This document shows positions 42,043 through 58,715 of a stretch of DNA of 64,000 bases, one piece after another. This stretch comes from Mycobacterium sp. 852002-50816_SCH5313054-b (GTDB taxonomy: Bacteria; Actinomycetota; Actinomycetes; Mycobacteriales; Mycobacteriaceae). Location: assembly GCF_001667185.1 (NCBI RefSeq), contig NZ_LZIC01000038.1:46512-110511 (forward strand). Direction: 5' to 3'. The notes below the pieces were generated by a model. The model searched no databases and was not told the origin of the DNA. It saw nothing but the letters and a program-made list of their open reading frames with translations. The position numbers and the translations under genes were made by a program. Within the stretch, counting starts at the first letter, position 1; every line of letters begins with the position of its first letter.

Positions 42043-43053
42043 GTGGCTGAACTGAAACTCGGATACAAAGCGTCCGCTGAACAATTCGCACCGCGCGAGC
42101 TCGTCGAACTGGCTGTCGCCGCCGAAGGTCACGGCATGGACAGCGCAACCGTCAGTGACCATTTCCAGCCGTGGCGGCACGAGGGCGGGCACGCCCCGTT
42201 CTCGCTGGCCTGGATGACCGCCGTCGGCGAACGCACCAAGCGGATCGTGCTGGGCACCTCGGTGCTGACCCCGACCTTCCGCTACAACCCCGCCGTCATC
42301 GCGCAGGCCTTCGCCACCATGGCCTGCCTGTACCCGAACCGGATCTTCCTCGGCGTCGGAACCGGCGAGGCGCTGAACGAGATCGCCACCGGGTACGAGG
42401 GCGACTGGCCGGAGTTCAAGGAGCGGTTCGCCCGGCTGCGCGAGTCGGTGCGGTTGATGCGGGAGCTGTGGCGCGGCGACCGCGTCGACTTCGACGGCGA
42501 GTACTACCGCCTCAAGGGCGCCTCGATCTACGACGTGCCCGAGGGCGGCGTCCCCATCTACATCGCGGCCGGCGGCCCGGCGGTGGCCAAGTACGCCGGG
42601 CGGGCCGGTGACGGGTTCATCTGCACCTCCGGCAAGGGCGAGGAGCTGTACAAGGACAAGCTGCTGCCGGCGGTGGCCGACGGCGCGGCGGCCGCCGAGC
42701 GCAATGTCGACGATGTCGACAAGATGATCGAGATCAAGATCTCCTACGACCCGGACCCCGCCCTGGCGCTGGAGAACACCCGGTTCTGGGCGCCGCTGTC
42801 GCTGACCGCCGAGCAGAAGCACAGCATCGACGACCCGATCGAGATGGAGAAGGCCGCCGACGCGCTGCCGATCGAGCAGGTCGCCAAGCGCTGGATCGTG
42901 GCCTCCGATCCCGACGAGGCCGTGGCGAAGGTCAAGGACTACGTCGACTGGGGCCTGAACCACCTGGTGTTCCACGCGCCCGGCCACGACCAGCGCCGGT
43001 TCCTGGAGCTCTTCGAAAAGGACCTGGCGCCCAGGCTGCGGCGACTTGCCTGA
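42043..43053 (+). CDS. fgd1: F420-dependent glucose-6-phosphate dehydrogenase
   Basis: The GTG at 42043 (AGGAG at 42026-42030) gives 336 residues, the same as M. tuberculosis FGD1 (Rv0407). The enzyme oxidises glucose 6-phosphate and reduces cofactor F420, supplying F420H2 for nitroimidazole activation and redox defence. Active-site residues Asp 39, His 40, Trp 44 and Glu 109 are all present ([16 protein letters not shown]). It is an LLM-fold enzyme but clearly separate from the three-LLM operon. The pta gene begins inside its last codons (8-base overlap). Confidence 0.97.
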   Translation: MAELKLGYKASAEQFAPRELVELAVAAEGHGMDSATVSDHFQPWRHEGGHAPFSLAWMTAVGERTKRIVLGTSVLTPTFRYNPAVIAQAFATMACLYPNRIFLGVGTGEALNEIATGYEGDWPEFKERFARLRESVRLMRELWRGDRVDFDGEYYRLKGASIYDVPEGGVPIYIAAGGPAVAKYAGRAGDGFICTSGKGEELYKDKLLPAVADGAAAAERNVDDVDKMIEIKISYDPDPALALENTRFWAPLSLTAEQKHSIDDPIEMEKAADALPIEQVAKRWIVASDPDEAVAKVKDYVDWGLNHLVFHAPGHDQRRFLELFEKDLAPRLRRLA

Positions 43054-45142
43054 ACCACCCTCAGCGATCTACGTTGCCGCTCCCGAGCCGGAGACCGGCA
43101 AGTCGACGATCGCGCTGGGTCTGCTGCACCGGCTGACCGCCACGGTCGCCAGGGTCGGTGTGTTCCGCCCGATCACCCGGGCTCCGGACGGCAAAGGCCG
43201 CGACTACATCCTGGAACTGCTGCTGGAGCACACCAGCGCGGGTCTTTCCTACGAGCAGTGCGTGGGCGTGACGTACCAGCAGCTGCACGCCGACACCGAC
43301 GCCGCGATCGCCGGCATCGTCGACTCGTATCACGCGATGGCGCAGGGCTGCGACGCGGTGGTGATCGTCGGCAGCGACTACACCGACGTCGCCCGGCCCG
43401 CCGAGCTCTCGGTCAACGCGCGCATCGCGGCCAACCTCGGCGCGCCGGTGCTGCTGACCGTGAGCGGCAAAGGCCGTACCCCGGTGGAGGTGGCCGCCGT
43501 CGTCGAGGTGTGCCTGGCCGAGTTGATCGCTCGGCACGCCCACACCGCCGCGGTGGTGGCCAACCGCTGCGATCCGGCGGAGCTGGCCGACGTCCAAAAA
43601 AAGGTGGGGGAGGCGTTGCGGCCGTCCTCGCTGCGCAGCTACGTGCTGCCCGAGGAGCCGCTGCTGTCGGCGCCGACGGTCGCCGAACTGGAGGCGGCCG
43701 TGGGCGGGACGCCGGTCAGCGGCGAGGCGTCGCTGCGGGAACGTGAGGTGCTGGCCGTGCTGGTCGCCGGGATGACCGCCGATCACGTGCTGGAACGGCT
43801 GAGCGACGGCATGGCGGTCATCACCCCCGGCGACCGCTCCGACGTGGTGCTCGCCGTCGCCAGCGCCCACGCCGCGGAAGGGTTTCCATCGCTGTCGTGC
43901 CTGGTGCTCAATGGCGGGTTCGAGCTGCATCCCTCGATCGCGGCGCTGGTGAGCGGTCTGCGGCTGCGCCTGCCCATCATCGCGACCGCGCTGGGCACCT
44001 ACGACACCGCCAGCGCGGCGGCCTCGGCGCGCGGCCGGGTCACCGCGATGTCGCAGCGCAAGATCGACACCGCGCTCGAGCTGATGGACCGCCACGTCGA
44101 TATCGCGGATCTCCTGACGCAGCTTGCCATTTCGATCCCGACCGTGGTCACCCCGCAGATGTTCACCTACCAGCTGCGGCTGCGCGCCCGCGCGGATCGC
44201 AGGCACATCGTTCTTCCCGAGGGCGACGACGACCGCATCCTCAGATCGGCCGGCCGCCTGCTGCAGCGCGGCGTCGCCGACCTGACCATCCTGGGCGACG
44301 AAGCCCAGATCCGGCTCCGCTCGTCAGAGCTCGGCGTGAACCTGGACGGCGCAACGGTGATCGATCCGCTGACCAGCGAGCTGCGTGAGAAGTTCGCCGA
44401 ACAGTACGCCGAGCTTCGCAAGGCGAAGGGGATCACCGTCGAGCACGCGCGCGAGATCATGCGCGACGGCACATATTTCGGCACCATGCTGGTCCACAAC
44501 GGCGCGGTCGACGGCATGGTCTCGGGTGCCGCCCACACCACCGCGCACACCGTCCGGCCCGCCTTCGAGGTCATCAAGACCGTTCCGGATGTGTCCACCG
44601 TCTCCAGCGTCTTCTTCATGTGCCTGCCCGACCGGGTGCTGGTCTACGGCGACTGCGCGATCATCCCGAATCCGACGTCCGAGCAGCTCGCCGACATCGC
44701 GATCAGCTCCGCGCGCACCGCCGCACACTTCGGCATCGAGCCGCGAGTGGCCATGCTGTCCTACTCGACCGGGGATTCCGGTGCGGGAGCCGATGTGGAA
44801 AAGGTCAGGACGGCAACGGATTTGGTGCGACGCCGCGACCCGAAGCTGCTGGTCGAAGGTCCCATTCAGTACGACGCCGCCATCGAGCCGTCCGTCGCGG
44901 CCACCAAGCTGCGTGATTCGCCGGTGGGCGGGCGCGCCACGGTGCTGATCTTCCCCGACCTCAACACCGGCAACAACACCTACAAGGCGGTGCAGCGCAG
45001 CGCCGGTGCGATCGCTATCGGCCCGGTGTTGCAAGGCTTGCGCAAACCGGTCAACGACCTGTCCCGCGGCGCGACGGTCGAGGACATCGTGAACACCGTT
45101 GCCATCACCGCGATCCAGGCGCAGGGCAGCCATGGCCGGTAA
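43046..45142 (+). CDS. pta: Phosphate acetyltransferase
   Basis: The TTG at 43046 overlaps the end of fgd1 and gives 698 residues, close to the M. tuberculosis protein (690). An N-terminal P-loop-like domain ([15 protein letters not shown]), a central DRTGG-type region (about 215-330) and the C-terminal catalytic domain (about 370-695, with [35 protein letters not shown] and [16 protein letters not shown]) are visible. It converts acetyl-CoA and phosphate to acetyl phosphate. The start codon is a rare TTG, presumably read by coupling from fgd1. It overlaps ackA by 11 bases. Confidence 0.96.
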   Translation: MPEPPSAIYVAAPEPETGKSTIALGLLHRLTATVARVGVFRPITRAPDGKGRDYILELLLEHTSAGLSYEQCVGVTYQQLHADTDAAIAGIVDSYHAMAQGCDAVVIVGSDYTDVARPAELSVNARIAANLGAPVLLTVSGKGRTPVEVAAVVEVCLAELIARHAHTAAVVANRCDPAELADVQKKVGEALRPSSLRSYVLPEEPLLSAPTVAELEAAVGGTPVSGEASLREREVLAVLVAGMTADHVLERLSDGMAVITPGDRSDVVLAVASAHAAEGFPSLSCLVLNGGFELHPSIAALVSGLRLRLPIIATALGTYDTASAAASARGRVTAMSQRKIDTALELMDRHVDIADLLTQLAISIPTVVTPQMFTYQLRLRARADRRHIVLPEGDDDRILRSAGRLLQRGVADLTILGDEAQIRLRSSELGVNLDGATVIDPLTSELREKFAEQYAELRKAKGITVEHAREIMRDGTYFGTMLVHNGAVDGMVSGAAHTTAHTVRPAFEVIKTVPDVSTVSSVFFMCLPDRVLVYGDCAIIPNPTSEQLADIAISSARTAAHFGIEPRVAMLSYSTGDSGAGADVEKVRTATDLVRRRDPKLLVEGPIQYDAAIEPSVAATKLRDSPVGGRATVLIFPDLNTGNNTYKAVQRSAGAIAIGPVLQGLRKPVNDLSRGATVEDIVNTVAITAIQAQGSHGR

Positions 45143-46286
45143 CCGCCTCGTGCTGGTGATCAACTCCGGCTCGTCGTCGCTGAAATTTCAACTGGTCGAG
45201 CCCGATTCGGGCGAGGCGCGGGCGTCCGGCCACATCGAGCGGATCGGGGAGGACGCCTCCTCCGTGCCCGACCACGACGCGGCGCTGCACCGCGCGTTCG
45301 ACGAGTTGGCGCAGGACGGCATCGACCTACGGACGTGCGGTCTTGTGGCGGTCGGGCACCGGGTGGTGCACGGCGGCAACGAATTCTATCGGCCGACGCT
45401 GATGGACGACGCGCGCATCGCCGCCCTCGAGAAGCTGTCCGAATTGGCGCCGCTGCACAATCCGCCCGCGCTCAAGGGAATCGAGGTGGCGCGCAAGCTG
45501 CTGCCCGACGTGCCCCACGTGGCGGTGTTCGACACGGCGTTCTTCCACGACATGCCGCCCGCGGCGGCGACCTACGCGATCGACCGTCAGGTGGCCGAGC
45601 GGTGGCAGATCCGGCGCTACGGATTTCACGGCACCTCGCACCGTTACGTCAGCGAGCAGGCCGCCGCCTTTCTGGACCGGCCGATCGGCGGCCTGAAACA
45701 GATTGTGCTGCACCTGGGTAACGGTTCCTCGGCGTCCGCGGTCGCCGGCACCCGGCCGATCGACACGTCCATGGGCCTGACGCCGCTGGAGGGCCTGGTG
45801 ATGGGCACCCGCAGCGGTGACATCGACCCCAGCATCGTCAGCTACCTGTGGCACCGGGCGAACATGGGCGTCGACGACGTCGAGGCCATGCTGAACGAAC
45901 GGTCCGGGATGCTGGGCCTGTCCGGCGAGCGCGACTTCCGAAGGCTGCGCGAGATGATCGAATCGGGCGACGGCGCGGCGCAATTGGCCTACAGCGTGTT
46001 CATTCACCGGCTGCGCAAGTACATCGGCGCCTACCTGGCGGTCCTGGGGCACACCGATGTCATCACCTTCACCGCCGGAATCGGCGAGAACGATCCGGCC
46101 GTGCGCCGCGACGCGGTGGCCGGCCTGGAGGAGCTGGGCATCGTGCTCGACCAGCGCCGCAACCTCAGCGGGGGCCGGGGCGCGCGACAGATATCCGCCG
46201 ACGGGTCGCCGATCGTGGTGCTGGTGATACCGACCAACGAGGAACTGGCCATCGCCCGCGACTGTGTCGGCGCGTTAAGCGGTTAG
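45132..46286 (+). CDS. ackA: Acetate kinase
   Basis: ATG 45132 gives 384 residues. Motifs are [15 protein letters not shown] at the N-terminus, [14 protein letters not shown] near 170, [12 protein letters not shown] near 198, [21 protein letters not shown] near 218, and [13 protein letters not shown] near 317. It converts acetyl phosphate and ADP to acetate and ATP, completing overflow metabolism with Pta. It overlaps pta by 11 bases and ends 12 bases inside the convergent DUF1501 gene. Orthologue of Rv0409. Confidence 0.97.
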   Translation: MAGNRLVLVINSGSSSLKFQLVEPDSGEARASGHIERIGEDASSVPDHDAALHRAFDELAQDGIDLRTCGLVAVGHRVVHGGNEFYRPTLMDDARIAALEKLSELAPLHNPPALKGIEVARKLLPDVPHVAVFDTAFFHDMPPAAATYAIDRQVAERWQIRRYGFHGTSHRYVSEQAAAFLDRPIGGLKQIVLHLGNGSSASAVAGTRPIDTSMGLTPLEGLVMGTRSGDIDPSIVSYLWHRANMGVDDVEAMLNERSGMLGLSGERDFRRLREMIESGDGAAQLAYSVFIHRLRKYIGAYLAVLGHTDVITFTAGIGENDPAVRRDAVAGLEELGIVLDQRRNLSGGRGARQISADGSPIVVLVIPTNEELAIARDCVGALSG

Positions 46287-47456
46287 GAATCCCAGGCTGT
46301 TTCGCCCCGGCCCGACCGCCGGGGTGGGGTCGGCCCCCACGGTTCGCGTCAGCAGCTCGTGGTAGACGTCGCGAAAGTCGGTGGTGTACTTCAGGTCCCC
46401 GTTGTCCAGATCGGTGAGGCTGGGCTCCTCGCCGTAAAAGCCGCCTTTCACCGGCGTGCCCGCGACGAGGACGGGGCCGGCGGTGCCGTGGTCGGTGCCC
46501 TGAGAGGCGTTGGCGTGCACCCGGCGGCCGAACTCCGAGTACGCCATCACGACCACGTTCGAACCGGCCACCTGTTGTAGGAAGCCGGTGACCGCCTGGT
46601 CGAACGTCTGCAGCAGACGTTGCTGCGTGTTGCGTTCGCCGGCGTGGGTGTCGAATCCGCCCAGTTGCACCGTGTATACCCGCGTCGGCACCCGCGCCTT
46701 CACTGCCCCGGCCACCGCGCTCAGCTGTGCTGACAGCGAATTGTCCTGGTGACCTTTGGGTTTCACCGGATCGAATGTCTTGCTGACGGTCTGCGCGGCG
46801 CGATACGCCTTGCACACCGCGGCCATCGCCGGGGTGTCGTCGGGGTCGTCGGCGCCAAGCGCTCCCATGATCGCGTCGAGGCCGTCCCCGGCCGGGGCGT
46901 GGGTGGGGGAAAGCGCCGCCGCGGTGCGGTTTTCACCGACGGCCAGTGGCGGCAGCACGGGCCCGATGTTCACCGCGCGCAACGGGTCGTCGCCGGTGGC
47001 GTCGAGCCAGCGGCCGATCCAGCCGGTCGAGACCGGCTCGGCCGGCGACGCCGTCTGCCAGATGTCCATGGACCGGAAGTGGCTGTGGTCGGGCTTGGGA
47101 TAGCCGACGCCTCGGACGATCGCGAGTTGGCGCTGGTTCCACAGTTGGGCCAGACCCTTCATCGCGGGGTTGAGCCCGAGCCGCTCGTCGAGGTGGATCA
47201 CCTCGCCAGGCGCGTAGGCCAGGTCGGGCCGCGCGTCGTGGTACGTGTTGTCGCCGTAGGGGATCAGCGTGTTGATGCCGTCGTTGCCGCCGTAGAGCGT
47301 GGCGATCACCAGCACGCCGGCGCCCGCGGGCAGGGGGCGGTCCCGCGCGGCGCGAATGAGGTCGGGCCGTTCGACCGCCACCGCCGTCGACAGCAGGCCG
47401 GCCGCGCCGACGCCCGCGCTGGCGATCAGGAATCTGCGGCGGTTGATCTCGGGCAT
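46275..47456 (-). CDS. DUF1501 family Tat-exported protein
   Basis: ATG 47456 gives 393 residues with a twin-arginine signal ([18 protein letters not shown]). The body has the DUF1501 pattern [21 protein letters not shown] near 48, [17 protein letters not shown] near 265, [22 protein letters not shown] near 306, a sulfatase-like alkaline-phosphatase fold with His/Asp clusters. It lies 11 bases after the DUF1800 gene, its usual partner in bacterial genomes. The pair is probably folded with metal before export. Function unknown. Confidence 0.85.
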   Translation of the reverse strand: MPEINRRRFLIASAGVGAAGLLSTAVAVERPDLIRAARDRPLPAGAGVLVIATLYGGNDGINTLIPYGDNTYHDARPDLAYAPGEVIHLDERLGLNPAMKGLAQLWNQRQLAIVRGVGYPKPDHSHFRSMDIWQTASPAEPVSTGWIGRWLDATGDDPLRAVNIGPVLPPLAVGENRTAAALSPTHAPAGDGLDAIMGALGADDPDDTPAMAAVCKAYRAAQTVSKTFDPVKPKGHQDNSLSAQLSAVAGAVKARVPTRVYTVQLGGFDTHAGERNTQQRLLQTFDQAVTGFLQQVAGSNVVVMAYSEFGRRVHANASQGTDHGTAGPVLVAGTPVKGGFYGEEPSLTDLDNGDLKYTTDFRDVYHELLTRTVGADPTPAVGPGRNSLGFLTA

Positions 47457-47467
47457 CGGCTATCCAC

Positions 47468-48793
47468 TCAGGAGGTCAGGTATTCGGGAGTGTTGACGGC
47501 GGCGGCGACCAACTGCGGCGGCCTGCCCACCAGGGGTTGCAGCGCGTCGGCGGTCCGGTCCGACCACGCCCCGACCCCGATCAGGTAGCCGACCGCGTCG
47601 ATGCGGTCGCCCGGGGCGGCGCTTTCGACGCCCGACAGATCGCCGACCTGCGCCAGCCGGCTCGCGGCGCGCAGCCTGGTCTGTGCGCTCGCGGTGGACA
47701 GCCACACCTGGCCGCGCGGCCAGCCGCCGACGCTCGGAGGGTAGAACGGCCGCTGCCCCAGCCCGCGCAACGTCGCGTCGGCGAGCTTGCGGTGCGCCGG
47801 GTCCGCCGCCGGCACGCGCAGCGCACGCATCACGCCGACGAGCCATTCGACCGGGGTGTTTACTCTGCTGTTTCGGGCGCCTCGGCCCGAGGTGAATTCG
47901 TCGTCGGTGAGGATCGCTCGGGTCAGTGCCCGCAGGTCGCGTCGCGGGCCGTACGCGGCGACCAGGCGGCCGAGCGTCTGCGGTGAGGGCGGGTCGTCCG
48001 AAGCCAATCGCTGCCACAGGCGTCCCGCGACGTACTCCGCCGACTTGGGCTGGCTCAGCACGGCGTCGCAAAATCCGGCGGCGTCGAAGTTCTGGGTCCG
48101 GCCGAACAGCGTCTTGGCGCTCGGGTCATGGCGTTTCGGAAGCAGGGCCGTTTGGCCGTTGGCGCCGATCTCCCATCCCGTCAGGGCCCGCGCGCCGGCG
48201 CGCACGTCGTCCTCGGTGTAGCCGTTGCCGTGACCCAGCGCGAACAGCTCCATGAACTCGCGCGCGAGGTTCTCGTTGGGGGCCTTGGCCGTATTGGTCT
48301 GGCCGTCCAGCCAGCGCAACATCGCGGCGTCGGTCAGCATCGCGTAGGCCAGCGCGCGGAAGTCGCCCAGCGATCCGGCGCGCAGCTTCTGGTTTTGCGC
48401 GGCCATGTGCGCCGCCACCCGCACCTTTTGGGCGGAAGTGGCAAAGTGGTTGTGCCACAACAGGGTCAACTTCTCGTGGATCGGCTGGCCGACGGTGACC
48501 ATGCGGCTCAGCCACCAGTCGGACAGCACGCGCTGCTGCTCGGAAAGCTGGCCGTTGTATTGCTTGCGGGCCGCCGGGGTCGCGCCCTTGCCGGGGGCGC
48601 GCGGCGCCTGCAGGGAGGGCATCGGGGTGGCGATCGCGCCCGGGTCCGCGTCGGGGTTGGTGCTCAGCATGGTGTCGACGTGGCCCGGCCAGTCCCGGGT
48701 CAGGGCCGCGTCGACCTCGGGCCCGGTCACCCCGAACCCGGCCCGACGCAGCCCGCTGGCGGTGCTGATCCACCGCGTCGACTCCCCCGACAT
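47468..48793 (-). CDS. DUF1800 family protein
   Basis: ATG 48793 (MSGESTRWISTASGLRRAGFG) gives 441 residues; a GTG 6 codons upstream is an alternative. DUF1800 features are LRRAGFGVTGPEVD near 15, LTLLWHNHFATSAQKV near 108, NENLAREFMELFALGHGNGYTEDDVR near 170, and LVGVMRALRVP near 330. Its partner DUF1501 gene follows 11 bases later. No signal peptide is obvious, so it may act in the cytosol or ride with the partner through the Tat system. The 5' flank carries a palindromic repeat. Function unknown. Confidence 0.83.
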   Translation of the reverse strand: MSGESTRWISTASGLRRAGFGVTGPEVDAALTRDWPGHVDTMLSTNPDADPGAIATPMPSLQAPRAPGKGATPAARKQYNGQLSEQQRVLSDWWLSRMVTVGQPIHEKLTLLWHNHFATSAQKVRVAAHMAAQNQKLRAGSLGDFRALAYAMLTDAAMLRWLDGQTNTAKAPNENLAREFMELFALGHGNGYTEDDVRAGARALTGWEIGANGQTALLPKRHDPSAKTLFGRTQNFDAAGFCDAVLSQPKSAEYVAGRLWQRLASDDPPSPQTLGRLVAAYGPRRDLRALTRAILTDDEFTSGRGARNSRVNTPVEWLVGVMRALRVPAADPAHRKLADATLRGLGQRPFYPPSVGGWPRGQVWLSTASAQTRLRAASRLAQVGDLSGVESAAPGDRIDAVGYLIGVGAWSDRTADALQPLVGRPPQLVAAAVNTPEYLTS

Positions 48794-48846
48794 GGGATAA
48801 CTGTGCGGCACGAACCTAGGTTTTCGCTGTGTGTGCGGTCGCTGCC

Positions 48847-48924
48847 TCGAGTGTGCGTCGACGGCGGGAAAATCGCCCGATTTCCACCCCTGGCGCACAC
48901 GCAAAGCCATGGATGCGCACTCGA
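48847..48924. repeat. Palindromic intergenic repeat, copy 2
   Basis: A 78-base inverted repeat is bounded by TCGAGTGTGC (48847) and GCGCACTCGA (48915-48924), with one mismatch between arms. Inside, GCGGGAAAATCG and CGATTTCCACC form a second stem. The left half shares GTGTGCG.CGACGGCGGGA with copy 1 at 15021. It lies between the divergent DUF1800 gene and the AbiEi/DUF559-type gene. Confidence 0.65.
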
Positions 48925-48979
48925 TTGCCCTGTGTATAGAGGGAGCCGCGAACTGTGGTCGATGTGCGACCGTTCCGGC

Positions 48980-49825
48980 ATGGAACCGGGGGAACCGTTT
49001 ATCGGCAGCGAGGCATTGGCGAGCGGGGCGTTGAGCCGCAATGAGCTGCGGACCGGCTATCGCGCGGTGTTTCCGAACGTCTACCTGACCAAGGAGGTCG
49101 AGCTCTCGCTTGAGCTGCGCGTCTTCGCCGCCTGGGTGTGGTCGCGGCGGAAGGCGACGATCGTGGGCGCGGCCGCCGCGGCCTTACACGGCTCCAAGTG
49201 GATTCCCGACAATGTTCCGATCGAGCTGAATCACGCCAACACGCGCCCGCCTCGCGGCGTGCTGACGCGGCGCGACGCGCTGCTCGAGGGCGAGACGCAG
49301 GTGATGGACGGGCGCACCGTGACCACGCCCGAGCGAACCGCCTTCGACATCGGGCGGCGCGGGGCCGTTCATTCGGCCGTGGTCCGGCTCGACGCGCTCG
49401 CGCGGGCAACGGGTTTCAAGGTCGAGGACGTGCTGCGCCTCGCGAAGTGCCGTCCCCACTCGCCGGGGCTGCGGCGGCTGGAGGCTGCGCTGGCACTCGT
49501 CGACCCAGGCTCGCAGTCGCCGCGCGAGAGTTACCTGCGGCTGCTGCTCATCGACGGGGGCCTGCCTCGGCCCCAGACACAGATACCGGTGCTCGCCGAC
49601 GACGGCATTCCCTTCGCTTACCTCGATATGGGCTGGGAGGAGCACATGGTTGCGGTCGAATACGACGGCGATCAACATCGGACCGACCGACGGCAATACG
49701 TCAAAGACATTCGGCGCAGTGAGATGCTCGAGCGGATGGGCTGGATCGTCGTCCGGGTCGTTGCGGAGGACCGCCCCGCCAGCATCTTGCACCGCGTCCG
49801 CGAGGCGCTGGTGGATCGAGTGTGA
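48980..49825 (+). CDS. AbiEi-like/DUF559 domain protein (orphan antitoxin-type)
   Basis: ATG 48980 gives 281 residues; an in-frame ATG lies 6 codons upstream. The N-terminus (FIGSEALASGALSRNELRTGYRAVFPNVYL) is the winged-helix-like region of actinobacterial AbiEi-type antitoxin proteins. The C-terminus (about 200-281, AVEYDGDQHRTDRRQYVKDIRR then RMGWIVVRV) is a DUF559/Vsr-like endonuclease fold. No cognate AbiEii toxin gene is adjacent. Palindromic repeats flank it on both sides (48847-48924, 49816-49895), the second overlapping its stop. The nuclease activity is inferred from fold only. Confidence 0.75.
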   Translation: MEPGEPFIGSEALASGALSRNELRTGYRAVFPNVYLTKEVELSLELRVFAAWVWSRRKATIVGAAAAALHGSKWIPDNVPIELNHANTRPPRGVLTRRDALLEGETQVMDGRTVTTPERTAFDIGRRGAVHSAVVRLDALARATGFKVEDVLRLAKCRPHSPGLRRLEAALALVDPGSQSPRESYLRLLLIDGGLPRPQTQIPVLADDGIPFAYLDMGWEEHMVAVEYDGDQHRTDRRQYVKDIRRSEMLERMGWIVVRVVAEDRPASILHRVREALVDRV

Positions 49826-49895
49826 ACGCGAGGCTTTTCAGTGTGAGCTCAGGGTGATGTTCATCGGCGTGTCGCCGCCCAGGATTCACACTCGA
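49816..49895. repeat. Palindromic intergenic repeat, copy 3 (divergent)
   Basis: An 80-base inverted repeat has perfect 11-base arms, TCGAGTGTGAA (49816-49826) and TTCACACTCGA (49885-49895). The outer arms and length match copy 2, but the interior is different. It overlaps the stop codon of the DUF559-type gene and ends 7 bases before the convergent pknG stop. It could also serve as a bidirectional terminator. Confidence 0.5.
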
Positions 49896-49902
49896 CGCCC
49901 AC

Positions 49903-54436
<4,534 letters not shown>

Positions 54437-54570
54437 GTCTGCTCAGCCCTCATCTTTCGGCCCCAAATTTCGCCGCACCAACCCGAATAAGCGAATTCTA
54501 AGAGAATGTTGGGCCGGATGGGGGGAGGCGACCCGATTGACCGGGCGGATCGCCTGCATATCCTGATCTC

Positions 54571-55203
54571 GTGCACGGCGACGGTGACGGATGGGTGGTA
54601 TCCGACAGCGGCGCTCATTACTGGGGCCGCTACGGCGCGGCCGGCCTGTTGTTGCGCGCCCCCCGGCCCGACGGCACGCCCGCGGTGCTGCTGCAGCACC
54701 GGGCGGTGTGGAGCCACCAAGGCGGCACGTGGGGTCTGCCCGGCGGTGCCCGGGACAGCCACGAGACCCCGGAGCAGACCGCGGTCCGCGAGGCGCATGA
54801 GGAGGCCGGCCTGCTGGCCGACCTGGTCTCCGTCCGGGCCACGGTCGTCACCGCCGACGTTTCCGGCATCGGCGGCACCCGCTGGAGTTACACCACCGTC
54901 GTCGCCGACGCGGCCGAGTTGCTGCCGACCGTGCCCAACCGGGAGAGCGCCGAGATGCGCTGGGTCGCCGAGAGCGAGGTGGCCGACCTGCCGCTGCATC
55001 CCGGTTTCGCGGCCAGCTGGCAGCGGCTGCGCACCGCGCCGGCGTTGGTGCACCTGGACCGCGACGACGAACGGCGCCGGTACCTGCCGCGCACGCTCGA
55101 GATCGAGGCCGGCGTGTTCGTGTGGTGCATGCCGGGTGCGGCCGGCGAAGAGCCGTCGCAGCTCAGCCGCCGGATCAGCTCGCTGCTGCAAGCGCCGACC
55201 TGA
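54571..55203 (+). CDS. mutT3: Nudix hydrolase MutT3
   Basis: The GTG at 54571 gives 210 residues, as in M. tuberculosis MutT3 (Rv0413). The Nudix box begins at [18 protein letters not shown] and continues HEEAG near residue 58-80, matching G-x5-E-x7-R-E-U-x-E-E-x-G-U. MutT-type enzymes clean oxidised nucleotides such as 8-oxo-dGTP. The flanking WGLPGG and the C-terminal VFVWCMPG are present. Its 3' end overlaps the convergent thiE by 29 bases. Confidence 0.93.
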   Translation: MHGDGDGWVVSDSGAHYWGRYGAAGLLLRAPRPDGTPAVLLQHRAVWSHQGGTWGLPGGARDSHETPEQTAVREAHEEAGLLADLVSVRATVVTADVSGIGGTRWSYTTVVADAAELLPTVPNRESAEMRWVAESEVADLPLHPGFAASWQRLRTAPALVHLDRDDERRRYLPRTLEIEAGVFVWCMPGAAGEEPSQLSRRISSLLQAPT

Positions 55204-55846
55204 GCCGTTCGGCGGCCGCCCGCGGGTCGGCGGCCGCGGTGATGGCCCGCACCACCACGATTCGCCGCGCGCCGGCGGCGAGCGCGTCGGGCAGCCGCTC
55301 GGGGTCGATGCCGCCGATCGCGAACCACGGCTTGTCCGTGGCGAGTGCGGCGGCCGCCCGCACCAGTTCCAGGCCTGGCGCGGGGCGACCCGGCTTCGTC
55401 GGGGTGGGCCAGCACGGCCCGACGCAGAAGTAGTCGGCCTCCGCTGCGGCGGCCGCCGCCGCCTGGTCGGGGTCGTGGCTGGACAGCCCGATCACCGTGT
55501 CCGGCCCGACGATCTCGCGCGCCACGCCCAGCGGCAGGTCGCGTTGGCCCAGGTGCAGCACGTCGGCGCCGGACGCGCGGGCGATGTCCGCGCGGTCGTT
55601 GACCGCGAACAGGGCGCCGTGCCGGCGGGCCGCCTCGGCGAGAATCTCGCAGGCGGCCAGCTCGTCGCGCGCCTCGAGCGGCCCGAACTGCAGCTCCCCG
55701 GCAGACCCCTTGTCGCGGAGCTGGACGATGTCGACCCCGCCGGCCAGGGCGGCGTCGGCGAACTCGGCCAGGTCGCCCAGCTCGCGGCGGGCGTCGGTAC
55801 ACAGGTACAGCCTCGCCGCGGCGAGACGGGAAGCCGGTTGGTGCAC
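55175..55846 (-). CDS. thiE: Thiamine-phosphate synthase
   Basis: The GTG at 55846 gives 223 residues, matching the M. tuberculosis ThiE length (222). The TIM-barrel enzyme joins the pyrimidine and thiazole halves to thiamine phosphate. Motifs are [26 protein letters not shown] (pyrophosphate/metal), [37 protein letters not shown] and [10 protein letters not shown]. Its start lies 36 bases from the TPP riboswitch on the opposite strand, and no riboswitch is seen on its own leader. Overlaps mutT3 tail to tail. Confidence 0.96.
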   Translation of the reverse strand: MHQPASRLAAARLYLCTDARRELGDLAEFADAALAGGVDIVQLRDKGSAGELQFGPLEARDELAACEILAEAARRHGALFAVNDRADIARASGADVLHLGQRDLPLGVAREIVGPDTVIGLSSHDPDQAAAAAAAEADYFCVGPCWPTPTKPGRPAPGLELVRAAAALATDKPWFAIGGIDPERLPDALAAGARRIVVVRAITAAADPRAAAERLRSALAAAS

Positions 55847-55881
55847 AGCGCGACGGTATCGCGCTAGCGTGGACTCCGAAG

Positions 55882-55990
55882 AGCACGGGAGCCCCGGGTT
55901 ACCGGCGGGGCTGAGAGTGGGCATCGCCAGAAACAACTGGACCTGCCCTTACCGTCACACCTGATCCGGGTCATGCCGGCGAAGGGAGCA
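55882..55990 (+). promoter_or_regulatory. TPP riboswitch (THI box)
   Basis: The conserved features of the thiamine pyrophosphate aptamer are in order: GGGAGCCCC arm, GGGGCTGAGAG (pyrimidine-binding core), and ACCTGATCCGGGTCATGCCGGCGAAGGGA (the distal arm). The terminal AAGGGAG also serves as the ribosome site, 5 bases before the ATG of thiO, so ligand binding should block translation of thiO-thiS-thiG. The whole element is only on the plus strand. Confidence 0.95.
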
Positions 55991-55994
55991 GCAG

Positions 55995-56998
55995 ATGCCA
56001 CATTCACTCGCCGTGGTAGGCGGCGGGGTCATCGGGCTGTCGGTGGCGCGCCGCGCCGCGCAGGCCGGCTGGGCGGTGCGGGTGCATCGCACCGGCGACG
56101 CCGGCGCGTCGTGGGTCGCGGGCGGCATGCTGGCCCCGCACAGCGAGGGCTGGCCCGGCGAGGAGCGGTTGCTGCGGCTGGGCCTGGAATCGCTGCGGCT
56201 GTGGCGCGAGGGCGGTTATCTGGACGGCCTGCCGCCGGGGGTGGTCACCGCCCGCGAGTCGCTGGTGGTGGCCGTCGACCGGGCCGACGCCGCGGACCTG
56301 CGCACCGTCGCCGACTGGCTGTCCGAGCAGGGGCACCCGGTGGTCTGGGAGTCCGCCGCACGCGACGTGGAACCCCTGCTGGCCCAGGGCATCCGGCATG
56401 GTTTCCGGGCGCCCACCGAGCTGGCAGTGGACAATCGCGCGGTGCTCGACGCGCTGAGCGTGGCCTGCGAGCGCCTGGGGGTGCGCTGGGCCGGGCCGGT
56501 GAGCGACCTCGCCCTGGTGCAGGCCGACGCGGTGGTGATCGCCAACGGCATCGACGCGCCCACGCTGTGGCCCGGCCTGCCGGTGCGCCCGGTGAAGGGC
56601 GAGGTGCTGCGGCTGCGCTGGCGAAAAGGGTGTATGCCGTTACTGCAGAGGGTGATTCGTGCCCGCGTGCACGGACGCCAGGTGTACCTGGTGCCGCGCC
56701 CGGACGGGGTGGTCGTCGGCGCCACCCAATACGAGCACGGACGCGACACCGCGCCGGCGGTGTCCGGGGTGCGTGACCTGCTCGAGGACGCGTGCGCGGT
56801 GCTGCCGGCGCTGGGGGAGTACGAGCTGGCCGAGTGCGCCGCCGGGCTGCGGCCGATGACACCCGACAATCTGCCCATCGTGCAACGTCTGGACGCGCGC
56901 ACCCTGGTCGCCGCAGGCCACGGACGATCCGGGTTCCTGCTGGCGCCGTGGACCGCCGAACAGATTGTCTCCGAACTCCTCCCGGTCGGAGCCGCCTC

Positions 56999-57002
<4 letters not shown>
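55995..57002 (+). CDS. thiO: Glycine oxidase
   Basis: ATG 55995 is preceded by the riboswitch-embedded AAGGGAG site and gives 335 residues. The FAD-binding motif is LAVVGGGVIGLSVARRAAQAG at residues 5-25, and C-terminal motifs include GLRPMTPDNLPIVQRL and VAAGHGRSGFLLAPWTAE. ThiO oxidises glycine to the imine that supplies the thiazole ring of thiamine. Its stop overlaps the thiS ATG (56999-57002). Orthologue of Rv0415. Confidence 0.95.
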
Positions 57003-58711
<1,709 letters not shown>

Positions 58712-58715
58712 AGCC

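Noticed and set aside
48847..49895. CRISPR array or IS element around the DUF559 gene
   Set aside because: The repeats are single palindromes 0.9 kb apart with no spacers and no transposase; their interiors differ.
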